Positions 24,001-35,481 of a stretch of 64,000 nt of DNA are shown piece after piece. The position numbers and the translations under genes are program-made. This DNA is from Paguma larvata. Its lineage: Eukaryota; Chordata; Mammalia; Carnivora; Viverridae. The notes under the pieces are model-generated. The model was not told where the DNA came from, ran no database searches, and saw only the letters and a program-made list of their open reading frames with translations. The stretch covers positions 37,623,715 to 37,687,714 of the forward strand of contig CM057835.1 of assembly GCA_030068075.1 (NCBI GenBank), read 5' to 3'. Position 1 is the stretch's first letter, and each line of letters begins with the position of its first letter.

Positions 24001-24216
24001 AGCTAAAATAGTTAGTTAATGGTAATTCTACACTATGGATTCATTTATTCTGTCCCTGTTTACCTTCTTCCCTCCCAAACACACACACTCACCGTCACCC
24101 ACAACTGTAAAAAAATAAATGCTGTGTTATTATTTCAATTTAAAAAGAACAAGATAGAATTAATAGTTACATTATTTTTTGAATAATACAATTTAATTAA
24201 TTAATATATTAACTTA

Positions 24217-24569
24217 TTATATAATTTTTCCAGGTTAGCTAACATACAATGTATATAATATGCTCTTGGCTTCAGGTGGAGATTCCCATGATTCATCAGT
24301 TACATACAACACCCAGTGCTCGTCCCAACAAGTGCCCCTCTCAATGCCCATCACTCATTTTCCCTGCCCCTCTGCTCTCCCACCCCCATCAACCTTCAGT
24401 TTGTCCTCTGTATTTAAGAGTCTCTTATGTTTGCCTCCCTCTGATTGTAACTATTTTTTTTCTTTTCCTTCCCCCATGGTCTTCAGTTAAGTTTCTCAAG
24501 TTCCACATATGAGTGAAAACATATGATCTCTTCTCTGACTGACTTATTGCACTCAGCATAATCGCCCAT
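24217..24569 (-). mobile_element. L1 3' end, 5'-truncated
   Basis: Antisense L1 3'UTR and the last ORF2 codons: GGTTAGCTAACATACAATGT, ACACCCAGTGCTCGTCCCAA, CAAGTGCCCCTCTCAATGCC, CTCAAGTTCCACATATGAGT, GACTTATTGCACTCAGCATA. It is the same subfamily as the 3' end of the long L1 at 53.86 kb. Its truncation point coincides with the edge of the palindrome that follows. Confidence 0.9.
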
Positions 24570-24951
24570 TATCTTACATTGCTCCACGTTTCTTGGACCT
24601 TTCATGTAATAACTCATCCAAGTAAAACTTTATTTATAAATTAATGCATATTTTCATTTCAAATTTCAGTTTGCTTTAAAGGATGATGCTGAAAAATAAT
24701 TCTAGTGCATTTATCTGTACTCTTTAGTGACCACTGTTTGCTAGCCATTAAATGACTTTTGTACTGGCTGGGAAACAGTGGTCGTTAAAGAGAACAGATA
24801 AATGCACTGGGTACTTTTTTTCTTATTTTCAGCATCATCTTTTAAAGAAAACTGAAATTTGAAAAGAAAATATGCATTGGTTTATAAATAAAGTTTTACT
24901 TGGGTGAGTTTTTACCTGAAAGGTCCAAGAAACGTGGAGCAATGTAGGATA
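24570..24951. repeat. 382-bp near-perfect palindrome
   Basis: Left arm about 24570-24746 and right arm about 24766-24951 are inverted copies, estimated by eye at roughly 90% identical, around a loop of about 19 bp (ATTAAATGACTTTTGTACT). Matching landmarks: CTCCACGTTTCTTGGACCTT against AAGGTCCAAGAAACGTGGAG, and AAGTAAAACTTTATTTATAA against TTATAAATAAAGTTTTACTT. It may be a palindromic hAT-like MITE or a fold-back duplication. A transcript would fold into a dsRNA hairpin of about 180 bp. The family is unidentified. Confidence 0.85.
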
Positions 24952-25379
24952 CCAGGTTATCACATAGTATATGTAAATAAACAGGTGAAAGTTTTGTTCA
25001 TATAAAAATTTCCATCATTACTTGTTAAATAATCATTCTCTTTCACACTGCAGTATGGCCAGGAGACTCAGAAATGAAATGGGTTTTCCTTAAAAGGCAC
25101 TCCATGTGGAGGGGAGGCTGATAAGTAGAGATTATTAAGAGAAAGTGTGTTAATGTTTGTGATATGAAATACACAAAAAAGATGCCTAACCCATTTGAAA
25201 AGGGCAGATGGGGACCAGTTAAGTCTTCCTTGTGGAAAATCTTGAAAAATGAATGGGAATTCACCAGTTGACAAAGCTGAGGGAGTAGTGTGTGCAAGGA
25301 AGGGAAGAACAAGAGGACATGATAGGAGCAGGATAATGCAGCCACGTGAGTGTAGCTGGAACCACAGGCTTCTTTTTTT
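24952..25379. other. Unannotated unique DNA
   Basis: A 100-codon minus-strand frame (25043-25345) with an overlapping 68-codon frame shows no recognised domain, and its composition is unremarkable. No repeat signature seen. Confidence 0.45.
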
Positions 25380-25596
25380 ATAAATAAATTATTTTAATGT
25401 TTATTTTTATTTTTGAGAGAGAGAAAGAGTGTGAGCAGGGGAGGGGCAGAGAAAGAGGGAGACAAAGAATCTGAAGCAGGCTCCAGGCTCTGAGTCATCA
25501 GCACAGAGCCCGATGCGGGGCTCAAACTCACAAACTGCGAGACCATAACCTGCACTGAAGTTGAATGCTTAACTGACTGAGCCACCCAGACGCCCC
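25376..25596 (-). mobile_element. Felid tRNA-derived SINE (Can-SINE)
   Basis: Antisense, full length: AAATTATTTTAATGTTTATT, GGGGAGGGGCAGAGAAAGAG, GCAGGCTCCAGGCTCTGAGT, complement of the B-box region, and ACTGAGCCACCCAGACGCCC. TSD: GGAACCACAGGCTT (25359-25372) against GGACCACAGGCTT (25598-25610), one base shorter. Confidence 0.94.
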
Positions 25597-25619
25597 TGGA
25601 CCACAGGCTTTTTAGACCT

Positions 25620-26819
25620 AGGTGGGAGAAGGTGACTGTAGAGAAAAAAAAAAAAATGATGCTTGACAGGAGGGATGGTTTGTCATTGTATCAATGTTAG
25701 ACTTTACCATGAGGGTAGTAACTGAAGGATTCAAAACAGTGCTATCTGTTTTATATTTTGAAATGTAGTCATTGTCTTGCAGTTTTAAGGAAACTAGATT
25801 GAAGCTGAGCAGAAATAGGGCAGTGAAATCAATGAAAAGACTGAGAATTCGATGAGAAACCCTGAACAAGGATAAGAGGAAGATGGATGCAGGGGAAGTA
25901 AGTTCTCTTTGTAGATAGGGACACAGGATGTTAAAAGATTTTAACTGTGAAGGTGGAGGGGGGAGAAGGAAAGTAGGTCATAGGCTTGAGGACGTGAAGA
26001 GGCTGGGAAGCTTTGACTCTAGTGATATCAGAATTGGAACAGATACGTGATTAGGGACCTATACAGGCATGGCAGGGCAAGAGGAGACCTCACTAGGGTT
26101 GGAAACTACAGCTTTGAGAGGACACCATATCTCACAAATGTGTTGCTTTTCCAGATTGTGTGACCGCCTCAGTGAGTGATATCAGCTAGATATTTTCTCT
26201 GTTGAATTCAACTAAAGATCAAGGGATAAGTAAATTTTGGGTGTTGGTAAGGGAATACTTAAAGTTATGATAAACTTGTTAGGTTGAATGAGAAGGTAAT
26301 GAAAATAGGCAGGGACTGGTAAATTGGGAGAAATTTTGATCAAAGCATTAGAAAACTTCATGAAGACAGCTAAAAGATGGTGGGTATAAGAGAGTGATTA
26401 AGTTGTGAAGACAGTAGGTTGTAATCAGAGAATTGAAAATTGAGGTGTTGTATTTCAAAGGAAGCATAATTTTTTGTGATAACAAGGTCTAGTGTATGAT
26501 CTTATTTGTATGTGGCTCATAGGGCATGTCATTTGAAATGAGGAATACACAGTATTATGAGGCTGGGATGATGAATATATCATCTTTAAGGACATAGAGG
26601 TCACTTGGGAAAATGGTATCATTTTGGGTAGAAAGGAAAACTGTGGCCAGGTGATGAATGTCTCAGGAAACTGAACAGCAGGTAAAATAAGAAATGATGA
26701 GGGATCAGGGGCTGTATAACTAGACAAGATAGATTTCAAAATAAAAGTTATTTTCACAAAATGGTGGAAAACTACATGACTAGAAGGGGCGGTGTAGGTT
26801 TAGGAGTATAGCAACCTGT
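25620..26819. other. No gene recognised; possible decayed L2-like sequence
   Basis: Purine-rich text such as AGAAAGACTGAGAATTCGATG-like segments near 25.83 kb resembles the L2-like remnants but is too diverged to assign. The 100-codon minus frame at 26455-26757 has no family resemblance. An A13 run lies near 25645. Confidence 0.35.
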
Positions 26820-27390
26820 TCTATGTTTCCCTAGGTGATGGTCAGTCATGTGCAGTCACCATAGAAAACACAGAAGAGGCTCAGAAGAGCAAAGTTTATT
26901 ATACTCACAAGTCCTAGAAACTGGGGACATGGATCACCAGGCCGGGCCACATGAGGAAGCACCAGTATTGGTCAGGAGGAAGGGGCAACAATGAGGGGCC
27001 TAGTCCCTGGTCTTTTTTGGAATTTCTGTAAGAAAAGCAAGGCAGGGCAGGGTAAACAATTTAGGATTGGTTAATTTGAAGAATATCAGCTGACTCCTTA
27101 GTAGTCCTTAGTTGCCTGGTATGTGGCCCTGGCATGATTAAGGCAGAATAATATTGCCGTCTGGAATATGTGAGCCAGATAGAGGAGTTGTGGCTCTTGG
27201 TTGTATCCTGTGCTTATCAAAGGCGTGATTCAGGCTAAGTTCTGTGCTATCCCTAATATTTGGCTTGTTCAGGAAGAAGCAGTTTCTTCCTGACTCAGAC
27301 AATAAGGCAGTGGCCTCAGGGAGGGCTATGTTTAACATATGGTGAAGAAATGAAGGAAGCAAATTCTCTTCTACAAAGGTTAAAGTGACA
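26820..27390 (-). repeat. Possible antisense LTR of an old endogenous retrovirus
   Basis: On the minus strand, AGTATAATAAACTTTGCTCT at about 26889-26908 gives a polyadenylation-type AATAAA in an LTR-like context. The 500 bp to its right are richer in GC than the surroundings. No matching second LTR, primer-binding site or viral gene is visible, and the 5' and 3' ends are uncertain. It could be unique DNA instead. Confidence 0.3.
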
Positions 27391-28439
27391 GGAGGTTCTT
27401 GCCATAACTGGGAGGTTTCAGAGATGGGGGAGTATAAATCATGTGAAAGATGTATATCACAGTAGGATGTTCAAAAGAATGGATGAAATATTTATATTTT
27501 ATATTTATGCAGTGAATAAGAATAATTATAAATAAAGATGGAATATTAGGTGGCTTATAGTTTCTGAAAGGAATTATTTTATAAAGCTCTTTTGATGTTA
27601 CTGAACTCATAACTTCAACCTCCCATTACCATTATGATACCTTATCAGATTTTTTTCATTTTACTTATCAATGTCTGAAATTATCCTGGTTAATTGTCTC
27701 CTGGTTACGTTCCCCTGGTAGAAGATAGTCTCCCATGAAAGTAGGACCTTGTGTTACACATTGGTACTAGATCTCTAGTTTTCAGAACAGTGTCTGTACA
27801 GGGTAAGTGCCCAATAAATCCTTTTTAAACAAAATAATTAACTAATTTACCTTGTTATGTTATAAGTGGTAGGAAAAAATGGCTAAATAGGTTATACCTC
27901 ACTTACTGGACATCGTACAGGACATATTATATATCATAATCATGCCCCAGCTATAGTGGGGTGTCAGTATAGGAGTACCTGTAACAGTTATTTCTCCTTT
28001 GCCAAACACTTATATAGTGCTTCCATAAATCAGAAATTATTCACTTTGTTATTATTAACTCATTAATCATTAATAATGAATTGTTATACTTCCTTAATTG
28101 TTCCCTAAGAAATTTGCTTTGGGTTTTGTAAAAATTTGACTTTAATCATTGAAATATGCTGAGCATAAGAAAGTCATCTACCCCTGTGCCTGTACAGAAA
28201 ATAAACATTATAATAAGGTTAAGTGAATATTCTTAGTAGCTCTTTGCTGGGCTAGGCAGTATTCATGAAAACACACTCTTTTTGTCTGATGCCATTTACA
28301 ACCCTATTAATAGATCTTGTATTAAAAGTTATTTATCTATTGATTCAGCATCTACCAAACTATCTTCATTGAGTTGTTTAAAGATATTGTGTGTTATGGA
28401 TTTCTATTATTTCTCCTACCCAGCTGGTTCATAATTATT
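27391..28439. other. Mostly unannotated; an L2 3' end at about 27.73-27.82 kb
   Basis: CCCATGAAAGTAGGACCTTG, CAGAACAGTGTCTGTACAGG and GTAAGTGCCCAATAAATCCT match the sense L2 3' terminus (catgagggcaggga...cagtgcctgg...cactcaataaat). Nothing else is recognised. Confidence 0.5.
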
Positions 28440-28960
28440 AGCAGATGCTATCATTCACCACACTAAGATGCAGTGTTGAATTGCAGCAAATCCCTTTACA
28501 CTGATCAGTCTGTATTTTAGGCTTTAATTCAGGATGACTTTTGCCATTGATTTTAAACATATATTTCAAATAATTCTGATGGAGTTTTCCGAATTGTACT
28601 TGGTACCATTGTCTACAGAAAGGGAAGATGGTATGTGTAGCGTAGGGGCTTTCAAAGGACTTTTCATCCTTAGCCTTTGACAGAATTTCAATATATAAAA
28701 TGTATGTGCCAAGTGGTATGTCTTCTTTTCCTTTCACATAGTATGCATGTGTAGCTACCTTAGTTGCAATTTATGTAAATCTGAATAATCAATCTTACTC
28801 TCCAGCTGGGTCATAATCTACATCATCCATAGTAGGGTTTCTCATGGCCCCAAATCCATAATTATCTTTAGGTGGATGCTTCTTGTGTTTCATTAGTCCA
28901 CAATGCATGTGATACTCATGATCACAATGCCTATGAAAGAGGGCTTCCTCCTGCTAGTTC
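28440..28960 (-). pseudogene. Weak candidate coding remnant, unidentified
   Basis: On the minus strand a stop-free run of about 51 codons (about 28955 down to the TAA at 28800) reads ...FHRHCDHEYHMHCGLMKHKK... and ends ...MDDVDYDPAGE. In a neighbouring frame a hydrophobic stretch (KPSFIGIVIMSITCIVD) precedes it. A second open run, 28737-28438 (99 codons), follows in the 3' direction. Together they could be a decayed transmembrane-protein fragment with a frameshift, or chance frames in low-GC DNA. I recognise no family, and there is no A tail or TSD to prove retrocopying. Confidence 0.15.
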
Positions 28961-29550
28961 TCAAGACCACCTATCTTGACTTTTCTTAAGTGAGCAGGGC
29001 TTCACTGCTTGGACCATTTCCTGGGATGAGTTGTCTTTCCCTAAAGAAATGATCAAGATTCAAGTACATTCTTATGGTTAAGCATTTCGTTCTTCTGGTA
29101 TCCTCTGAAACTCTGAAACTCTCTATCTCTCTCTGGTTTCTTGGGCACTCCAGAAGAGGAGAGCATTCTAAAGGAGGAGAGGAGAGAGGTCTAGTGATAG
29201 CGTGTGTAAGATAGGAAAGGTGGAAAGAATAATATGGACAAATATCCATTTTACTTGTCTGGCTAAGGTTTTATTTGCCTTAGAAGTGTAAAGTGAATCA
29301 AACCTTGTTCCATGACCTTATTTCTCCCAAGTCCACCTTATGGTCTATATGAGAATTTTATATTTCATTAACAACATTTGGACCTTAATTTTTGGTCTGG
29401 AAACCCAAGTCTTCATACCTAAGTGAACATTTGCATCACTTGTATTGTCTGACCTCCTCCAGAAAGAGGCAAGAAATTAAGTTTTTTCTTGAGTAGACTG
29501 CGGAAAGCAATTTAACTTCACTCTGATTTACTGATAAAAGCAGAAATCTT
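28961..29550. other. Unannotated DNA
   Basis: No clear repeat signature. A short CT/GA-rich patch lies near 29.12-29.19 kb. The 87-codon minus frame at 28986-29249 has no recognised features. Confidence 0.45.
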
Positions 29551-29551
29551 C

Positions 29552-29772
29552 CGGGCTCCTGGGTGGTTCAGTTAAGCATCCAGCTCTGGATTTCGGCTCA
29601 GGTCATGATCTCACGATTCATGAGTTCAACCCCCAAATTGGGGTCTGTGCTGACAGTGCAGAGCCTGCTTGGGATTCTTTCTCTCCCTCTCTCTCTGCCT
29701 CTCCCCCGCTAGCATGCACACGTGCTCTCTCTCTCTCTCAAAATAAATAAACTTAAAAAAAAAAAAAAAAAA
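29552..29772 (+). mobile_element. Carnivore SINE, older subfamily
   Basis: Sense SINE with the variant middle GGTCTGTGCTGACAGTGCAG followed by AGCCTGCTTGGGATTCTTTC. It lacks the repeated 'gctcagagcctggagcc' segment of the young felid form and ends AAATAAATAAACTT plus a run of 18-20 A. TSD of 16 bp with two mismatches: AAAAGCAGAAATCTTC (29536-29551) and AAAAGCAGAGGTCTTC (29769-29784). Confidence 0.93.
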
Positions 29773-31562
29773 GCAGAGGTCTTCTGATTTTACTATGCCT
29801 TGGGGCAATAGGGCCGCTCCAAGTCTTCCCAACTCAGCCTGCCCATTGTTGCCCACACGGTACAACAGTCTTTCCTCTAGGTGGCCTCCGGTGCACAGGT
29901 GGCTGAAGGGAGATCACTAGTACCTAACCTGAAAACTTGCTATAATCATCTATTAGTTCCTGGGTTTTTTGTCAATTCTTTCAGAATTTTACGTAGGTGA
30001 TCATGCCATTTGCAAACAATGACAGTTTTATGTCTTCCTTCCCAATATGTATACTTTTGTTTGCATTTTTTGCCTTATTGCATTATCAAGGACTACTAGT
30101 AAAATGTTGAAAAGGAGTGGTGGGAGGGAACATCCTTTCCTTGTACCTGACCTTAGTTGGAAACTTGAAAGTTTCCCACCATTAAGTGTGATGTCAGCTG
30201 TAGGTTTTCGTTGACTGTCTTATCAAGTTGAGAACATTTCCCTCTATTCCTAGTTTACAGAAAATTTTTTATCATTAATAGGTGTTGATTTTGTCAGTGC
30301 TTTTTCTGCATCTTTTGGTATGATCATTTGATTTTTCTTTTTTTATTCTGCTGATGTGACAGATTATATTAATTGATATCTGAATGTTGAACCCATCTTG
30401 CAATCTGCTTTAACTCTCACTTGGTTTTGGTGTATAACTCTTTAATACTTTTTTGGACCACATTTGCTAATATTTTGTTGAGAATTTTTTTCTCCATGTT
30501 CACAAGAGATACTGGTCTATAGTTTTCTTTTAATGTTTTTGGTCTATGTGGACCTCATAGAGTGAGTTAGGGAATATTGTCTCTGTGCTTCTATTCTCTA
30601 AAAGTGAATGTAGAGAACTGGTATAATTTCTTCCTTAAACGGTTAGCAGAATTTACCAGTGAACCTATCTGGGGCATCATTTTTCCTTGTGTGGGTTTTC
30701 ACACTGTCTTTCAAAGCATTGGTCCATCTCATCTATGTATTTGAATCTATGTGCATAGAGTTGTTCATAGTATTCCTTTATTCTTTTAATGTCCATGAGG
30801 TTTGTGGCAATATTCTCTCTTATTTCTAATATTAGTAACTAATGTCCTCTCTTTTTTTTCTTCATTACCTTAGCTAGAGCCTCATTGATTTTATTGTTCT
30901 TTTTGAAGGAACCATCTTTTGGTTTTGTTGATTTTCTATATTGTTTTCTTGTTTTCAGTTTCATTGTTTTCTGCTATAATTTTCATTGCTTTTTTTCTTC
31001 TGGTTACTCTGCATTGATATTCATCTCTTTCTCTAGTTTCTAAGGTGGAAGCATATATTACTTATTTTGGATCTTTCATCCTTCCAAACATTCAATGTTA
31101 GAAAATTCCCTCTAAGCACTGTGTTAACTGCATCTCACAAATGTTGGTAAGTTGTGTTTTCATTTGCAAAATATTTTTAAAGTCTTCTTGAGATATCTTC
31201 TTTGACTCGTGTTATTTAGAAGTGTGTTGTTTCATCACCATGTTTTGTTTCTAATTATCTTTCTGTTACTGATTTTCGTTTAATTCCATTGTTGTCAGAG
31301 AGCAGACATTGTATGATTTTATTATTTTAAATATGTTAAGGTATGTTTTATAGCCTTGAATGTGGTAAATATTGATGAATATTCCATGTGAGCTTGAGAA
31401 AAATGTGTATTCTTCTATTGTTACATGAATATGCTATGGATGTCAATTATATTCAGTTGATTGACAGTTTTGTCTCTGATCGCTGGATCTGCTTCTGAGA
31501 GGGGTGTTGAAATATCCAACTGTGAGAGTGGATTCATCTATTTTTCCTTGCAATTCTATCAA

Positions 31563-31565
31563 GGG

Positions 31566-31596
<31 letters not shown>

Positions 31597-31597
31597 G
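31563..31597. repeat. (TTTTG)n microsatellite
   Basis: About six TTTTG units inside the antisense L1M. Confidence 0.9.
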
Positions 31598-32160
31598 CCT
31601 CGTGTCGGCCAATTGTTATTAGGTGCTTACATGTTAAGAATTGGTATGTCTTCTTGGGGGAATTGACCTCTTATCATTATGTAATATCCTTCTTTATACT
31701 TCATTTCTCTCTTTATTTTGAAATCTGCTTTATCTAATATAGCTACTCTTGCTTTCTTTTGATTATTGCTATTTTTTCCCTCCATCCATTTACTTTTAAT
31801 TTTGTGTCTTTATATTTAAAGTGGGTTTCTGATAAATAAGGCTTTAGTTGGCTTATACCTTTTGATCCACTTTGACACTCTATGTCTTTTAATTAGTATA
31901 TTTAGATGACTTACATTCAGTAAGGTTATTGATATAGTTGGATTAGTATGTACCATATTTATTGCTATAGTCTATTTATTGTTCTTCTCGTTTCTGTTTT
32001 TGCCTTCCATTCCCTTCTGCCCTTGTGGTTTTAACTGAACGTTTTACGTGATTCCATATTCTCTTCTTTCTTAGTATATCAATTATACTTTTGTAAAAAC
32101 TCTTTTCAGTAGTTGCCCTAGAGTTTGCAATATACATTACAACTGATTCAAGTCCACTTT

Positions 32161-32395
32161 TTTTTTTAGCTTTTCTTTTTTTTTTTTTTTAACCTTTAAT
32201 TCATTTTTGAGAGACAGAGAGACAGAGTGTGAGCAGGGGAGGGGCAGAGAGAGAGGGAGACACAGAATTCGAAGCAGGCTCCAGGCTCTGAGCTGTCAGC
32301 ACAAAGCCCTAGGTGGAGGCTCAACTCACAAATTGCGAGATCATGACCTGAGCCGAAATTGGATGCCTAACCACCTGAGCCACGCAGGCACCCCT
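32161..32395 (-). mobile_element. Felid tRNA-derived SINE (Can-SINE)
   Basis: Antisense, full length, starting from a long T run (A tail complement), then AACCTTTAATTCATTTTTGA, GCAGGGGAGGGGCAGAGAGA, AAGCAGGCTCCAGGCTCTGA and ACCTGAGCCACGCAGGCACC. It splits the L1M: AAGTCCACTT before it and AAATAACACTGTATCACTTC after it are contiguous in the L1M consensus. The T-rich flanks hide the exact TSD. Confidence 0.93.
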
Positions 32396-32514
32396 TCTTT
32401 TAAATAACACTGTATCACTTCATAAGGAATGTGAGTACCTTAAAATAACAAAATACCCTAATTCTTTCCCCCATCCTTTATATTATTGCTGTCATTTATT
32501 TCACTTTATAGACA

Positions 32515-32547
32515 CATACATAACATATATATATATATATACATATG

Positions 32548-32601
<54 letters not shown>

Positions 32602-32655
32602 AACATCCCTGTCATGTCTGTAGATTAATTCCAACATCCCTGTCATGTCTGTAGA
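32515..32655. repeat. (TA)n microsatellite beside a 31-bp tandem duplication
   Basis: 32515-32598 is almost pure TA with ACA and GTA interruptions. It is followed directly by two copies of a 31-bp unit beginning CCAACATCCCTGTCATGTCT (32600 and 32631). The open frame 32506-32709 (minus, poly IY/HI) is a by-product. Confidence 0.93.
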
Positions 32656-34250
32656 AGAACCTGCTGTAGGCCTGTAGCGATGTGTGGTGAGGTGTAGGGG
32701 GAGGGGCATGTTCTATACTCCTTATGATTAGGTCTCTGTCTTTTAGTGATCCTACACTCCTGGGCTGTGAACTTCGCAAGTGCTTCTCGGGTTTTCCCTC
32801 CCTACTTGGGTGAGACAGGGGGCAGATTGGCTTAACTGTGTAGAGTTAGGTATTTCCCTTCCCTGGGTCAGTTAAGCTCTGACAAAACCCAGCAGATTAC
32901 ACTCTAGTTAATTAGTGTCTCCTGACGGCACACCTAGTTAAGAACAGAGCGCTCTGGTTTATTTCAAAATGGTTCCTTTTCCTCTCCGTCTACCAGAAGC
33001 AGGAGGAGATTTTTCTCCACTATTTATTGTGGGAATCTTGGGGAAACTCCTGGGCATAATTCTGGCAATATTGTTGGGTTCTGTCCTTTGGCTGAGTCCA
33101 CCTAGAGTTTTTAACTCTCAGAGTCAACACCGAGGCTCTAGCAATTCATCAGTTTCAGTTCAGGTTTTGCTACCCTTAGCACTGGCTCCCGCACTGGTTT
33201 CTGCTTGTGAGCTGCTCAGGTAAGCTGTGAGTCCCAGTGTTCACCTCTCTGTCTCTGTTCTCGGGGATAACATTTGTTCTGTGTCTTTCCTTCTCTTACG
33301 AATTCAAACACAATTGCCACATATATATCAAGTATATGGACTTATCAATAATGATTTTCTAACACAAAACTTATTTACTTCCCCCCAAAAACATTATGTA
33401 ATCCCTCATTATGTTTTTGTTAGTTTTCCCTAGTCAAAAAAACATAAAAGTAAAACTATGTGACTATTTTTCATTTCTTTAAGACATGCAATTTAAGATT
33501 TAGCATAATACTATGCTAAAATACTTTAAATGGGTCAGAATATCTGTATCACGTTATCTTAATACAACCCAGGATGGAGAATAATTTGAAGATTTATACT
33601 AGCTTTTTATGAATTAAGGATTGGCTATTCTGCAAAACGTTAAGTAACAGCAATTTGTAGATATTATATTCCTTATTAAACTCAATCTAGAGATCAATAT
33701 TCTTTTGTGATTCAACAAAGTATTCCACATCTGCCTAAAAAATAGTTTAACTTTTACTTTCTAGATAAAAATGGTCAGTGTTATTATTCAGTTCATGAAT
33801 CACAAAAACTCTGTAGGCCAGAAACTTTGGGAGAAAAACATGGACTATTCCAGAGCAATGAGATGTATTTTAGTCACCAGCTGCCGTGGGACAAAAACCA
33901 TACCAAGGATTTCCTTTTAAACTTCTCTCTAATAACAGGAAGAGCCAAACAGGAGAAATTTGACTCAATATTAGTTCTGTTGCAGGAGGATTCTGCTTTT
34001 ATTTAAACCTAAAAGAACACATCTATGTAATGAAAATAGTAAATAAACTTGGTGGTTAATTCTGAGTTTCAAACTCAATTTTCCTTTTAAAAAGTTTTTT
34101 AAAAAATTAAGTACATGACTTACACTTTATTTAGCAGAGTCTTGTTTGGACTACACTGTTTCATGTAAATTGACCCTATCACATTATACATTGGATTATA
34201 GCTCCTCTAAGTTGTAAAATAAAATAATATTATTTGGTCTCTTCCCAAAG

Positions 34251-34296
34251 TTATTGAAAGAGCATTAGTAGACTTATTGAAAGAGCATTAGTAGAC
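34251..34296. repeat. Perfect 23-bp tandem duplication
   Basis: The unit TTATTGAAAGAGCATTAGTA plus GAC occurs twice head to tail (34251-34273 and 34274-34296) without a mismatch, so it arose recently. Confidence 0.97.
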
Positions 34297-34442
34297 TTTA
34301 AATCAATATATCCAATAGCTACAATTACTGTTATTAACAAATATGTCTCAAACTGATAAATATAAAGGCATGGTTTAGGCTATAAAGTACTTTAAGTCCA
34401 ATGTAAGTAGAAAGATGTTTTATATCAGGCACACGTATTTTT

Positions 34443-34492
34443 TTTTAATTTTTTTAACATTTATTTATTTTTTGAGACATAGAGACAGAGCG
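34443..34492 (-). mobile_element. Extremely 5'-truncated Can-SINE with TSD
   Basis: Only about 50 bp of SINE 3' end are present, antisense: TTTTAATTTTTTTAACATTT, then ATTTATTTTTTGAGACATAG and AGACAGAG. It is bounded by AGGCACACGTATTTTT (34427-34442) and AGGCACACTTATTTTT (34493-34508), a 16-bp TSD with one mismatch. The TSD shows that it inserted already truncated. Confidence 0.85.
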
Positions 34493-35481
34493 AGGCACAC
34501 TTATTTTTCTTAATTGGTTTCTTTTATTTGAGCTTAAGAGTAAAGTAGCAAAAGGTAGTTGATTTGATTAAAGGCTTATAACCAACTCCAGGGATTATTT
34601 GTTTACCTGCATATCTATGTCCCAATTTCTTTATCTGTATTATCCAAGTGGGTATAATGTTTGACTGTTTGCTGCATCATCCTAGAGTTGAGCAGAGAGT
34701 CAACTCTGTTGAGCAGAGAGATTATTGAAGCCAGAAATTCATTTAAAATCTTTCTATATATTTCATACCTTCCCTAACACACACCAAAGATGGAGTATGG
34801 TTAGAATTTTACCTAAAATCTATTGAATGTATAGTCTTTGCTGCAAAACAAAAATGGTTGATTGTAGTTTATTTTACTCAGTATTGTGTTATTTAGTGTG
34901 TTTCTCTATAATTAAAAAAAAAAAAAAACAGGAATACTAAGACATGAGAGTTTTAAAATATTGGTCCAGAGGAAAAACAAATTAAAGTGTCTAAAGGGAG
35001 ATTTTTGAAGATCAGACATCACTGAGTAGTAAACCATTCAGAAACTACAGTGATGGCCATGAAAGGTTTTTTTTTTATTCTTGATAGAAGACATAAAATA
35101 AATTTTATAGCATTTTAAAATACAAAAACAAAATACTAAAACTCAAGCAATCAAATGTTGGAAGGTACAATACTTAGGCACTCACAATTAAGTGCCTGTG
35201 AAGGTTTTATTTTCCCCATCTGTCAGAGGGTTGGTGCTGCCTCAGTAAACACTTTCAGATGCCCAAATTTCCCAGCTGTCAAAAACAGCTCTCAGAAATG
35301 ATCTCATGTGAGGTTTTACAACTAGTGTAACTATTTAGGGTTGATTAGTTAAAAAAAATTCTCTTAAAAATTAAACAGCCTTTAAAATATTTAATCCTCT
35401 TGTAGCCTCTACCTTAGTCATCAGTTGGCATTATAGCATTTTTCTCTCAGGGAAATAATTTTCAATCAGTTTTTATTCTTA

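Larger units (their letters stand above)
29940..33275 (-). mobile_element. Antisense L1M, RT region to 5' end
   Basis: Begins inside the reverse of the RT domain (TTTGCAAACAATGACAGTTT; GAACATCCTTTCCTTGTACC; AATATTTTGTTGAGAATTTT). It passes through the linker, endonuclease and ORF1 zones (CCTTGAATGTGGTAAATATT; CAGTAGTTGCCCTAGAGTTT) and ends in 5'UTR-like sequence (GTGCTTCTCGGGTTTTCCCT; AGCGCTCTGGTTTATTTCAA). A SINE (32161-32395) and a TA microsatellite interrupt it. No ORF2 3' half or A tail is present. Its 5' part is related to 47.85-48.5 kb. Confidence 0.88.

Noticed and set aside
32969..33223. 84-codon plus-strand frame with a hydrophobic N-terminal part
   Set aside because: It lies antisense within the L1M 5' region, and the corresponding region of the related copy near 48 kb has no similar frame.
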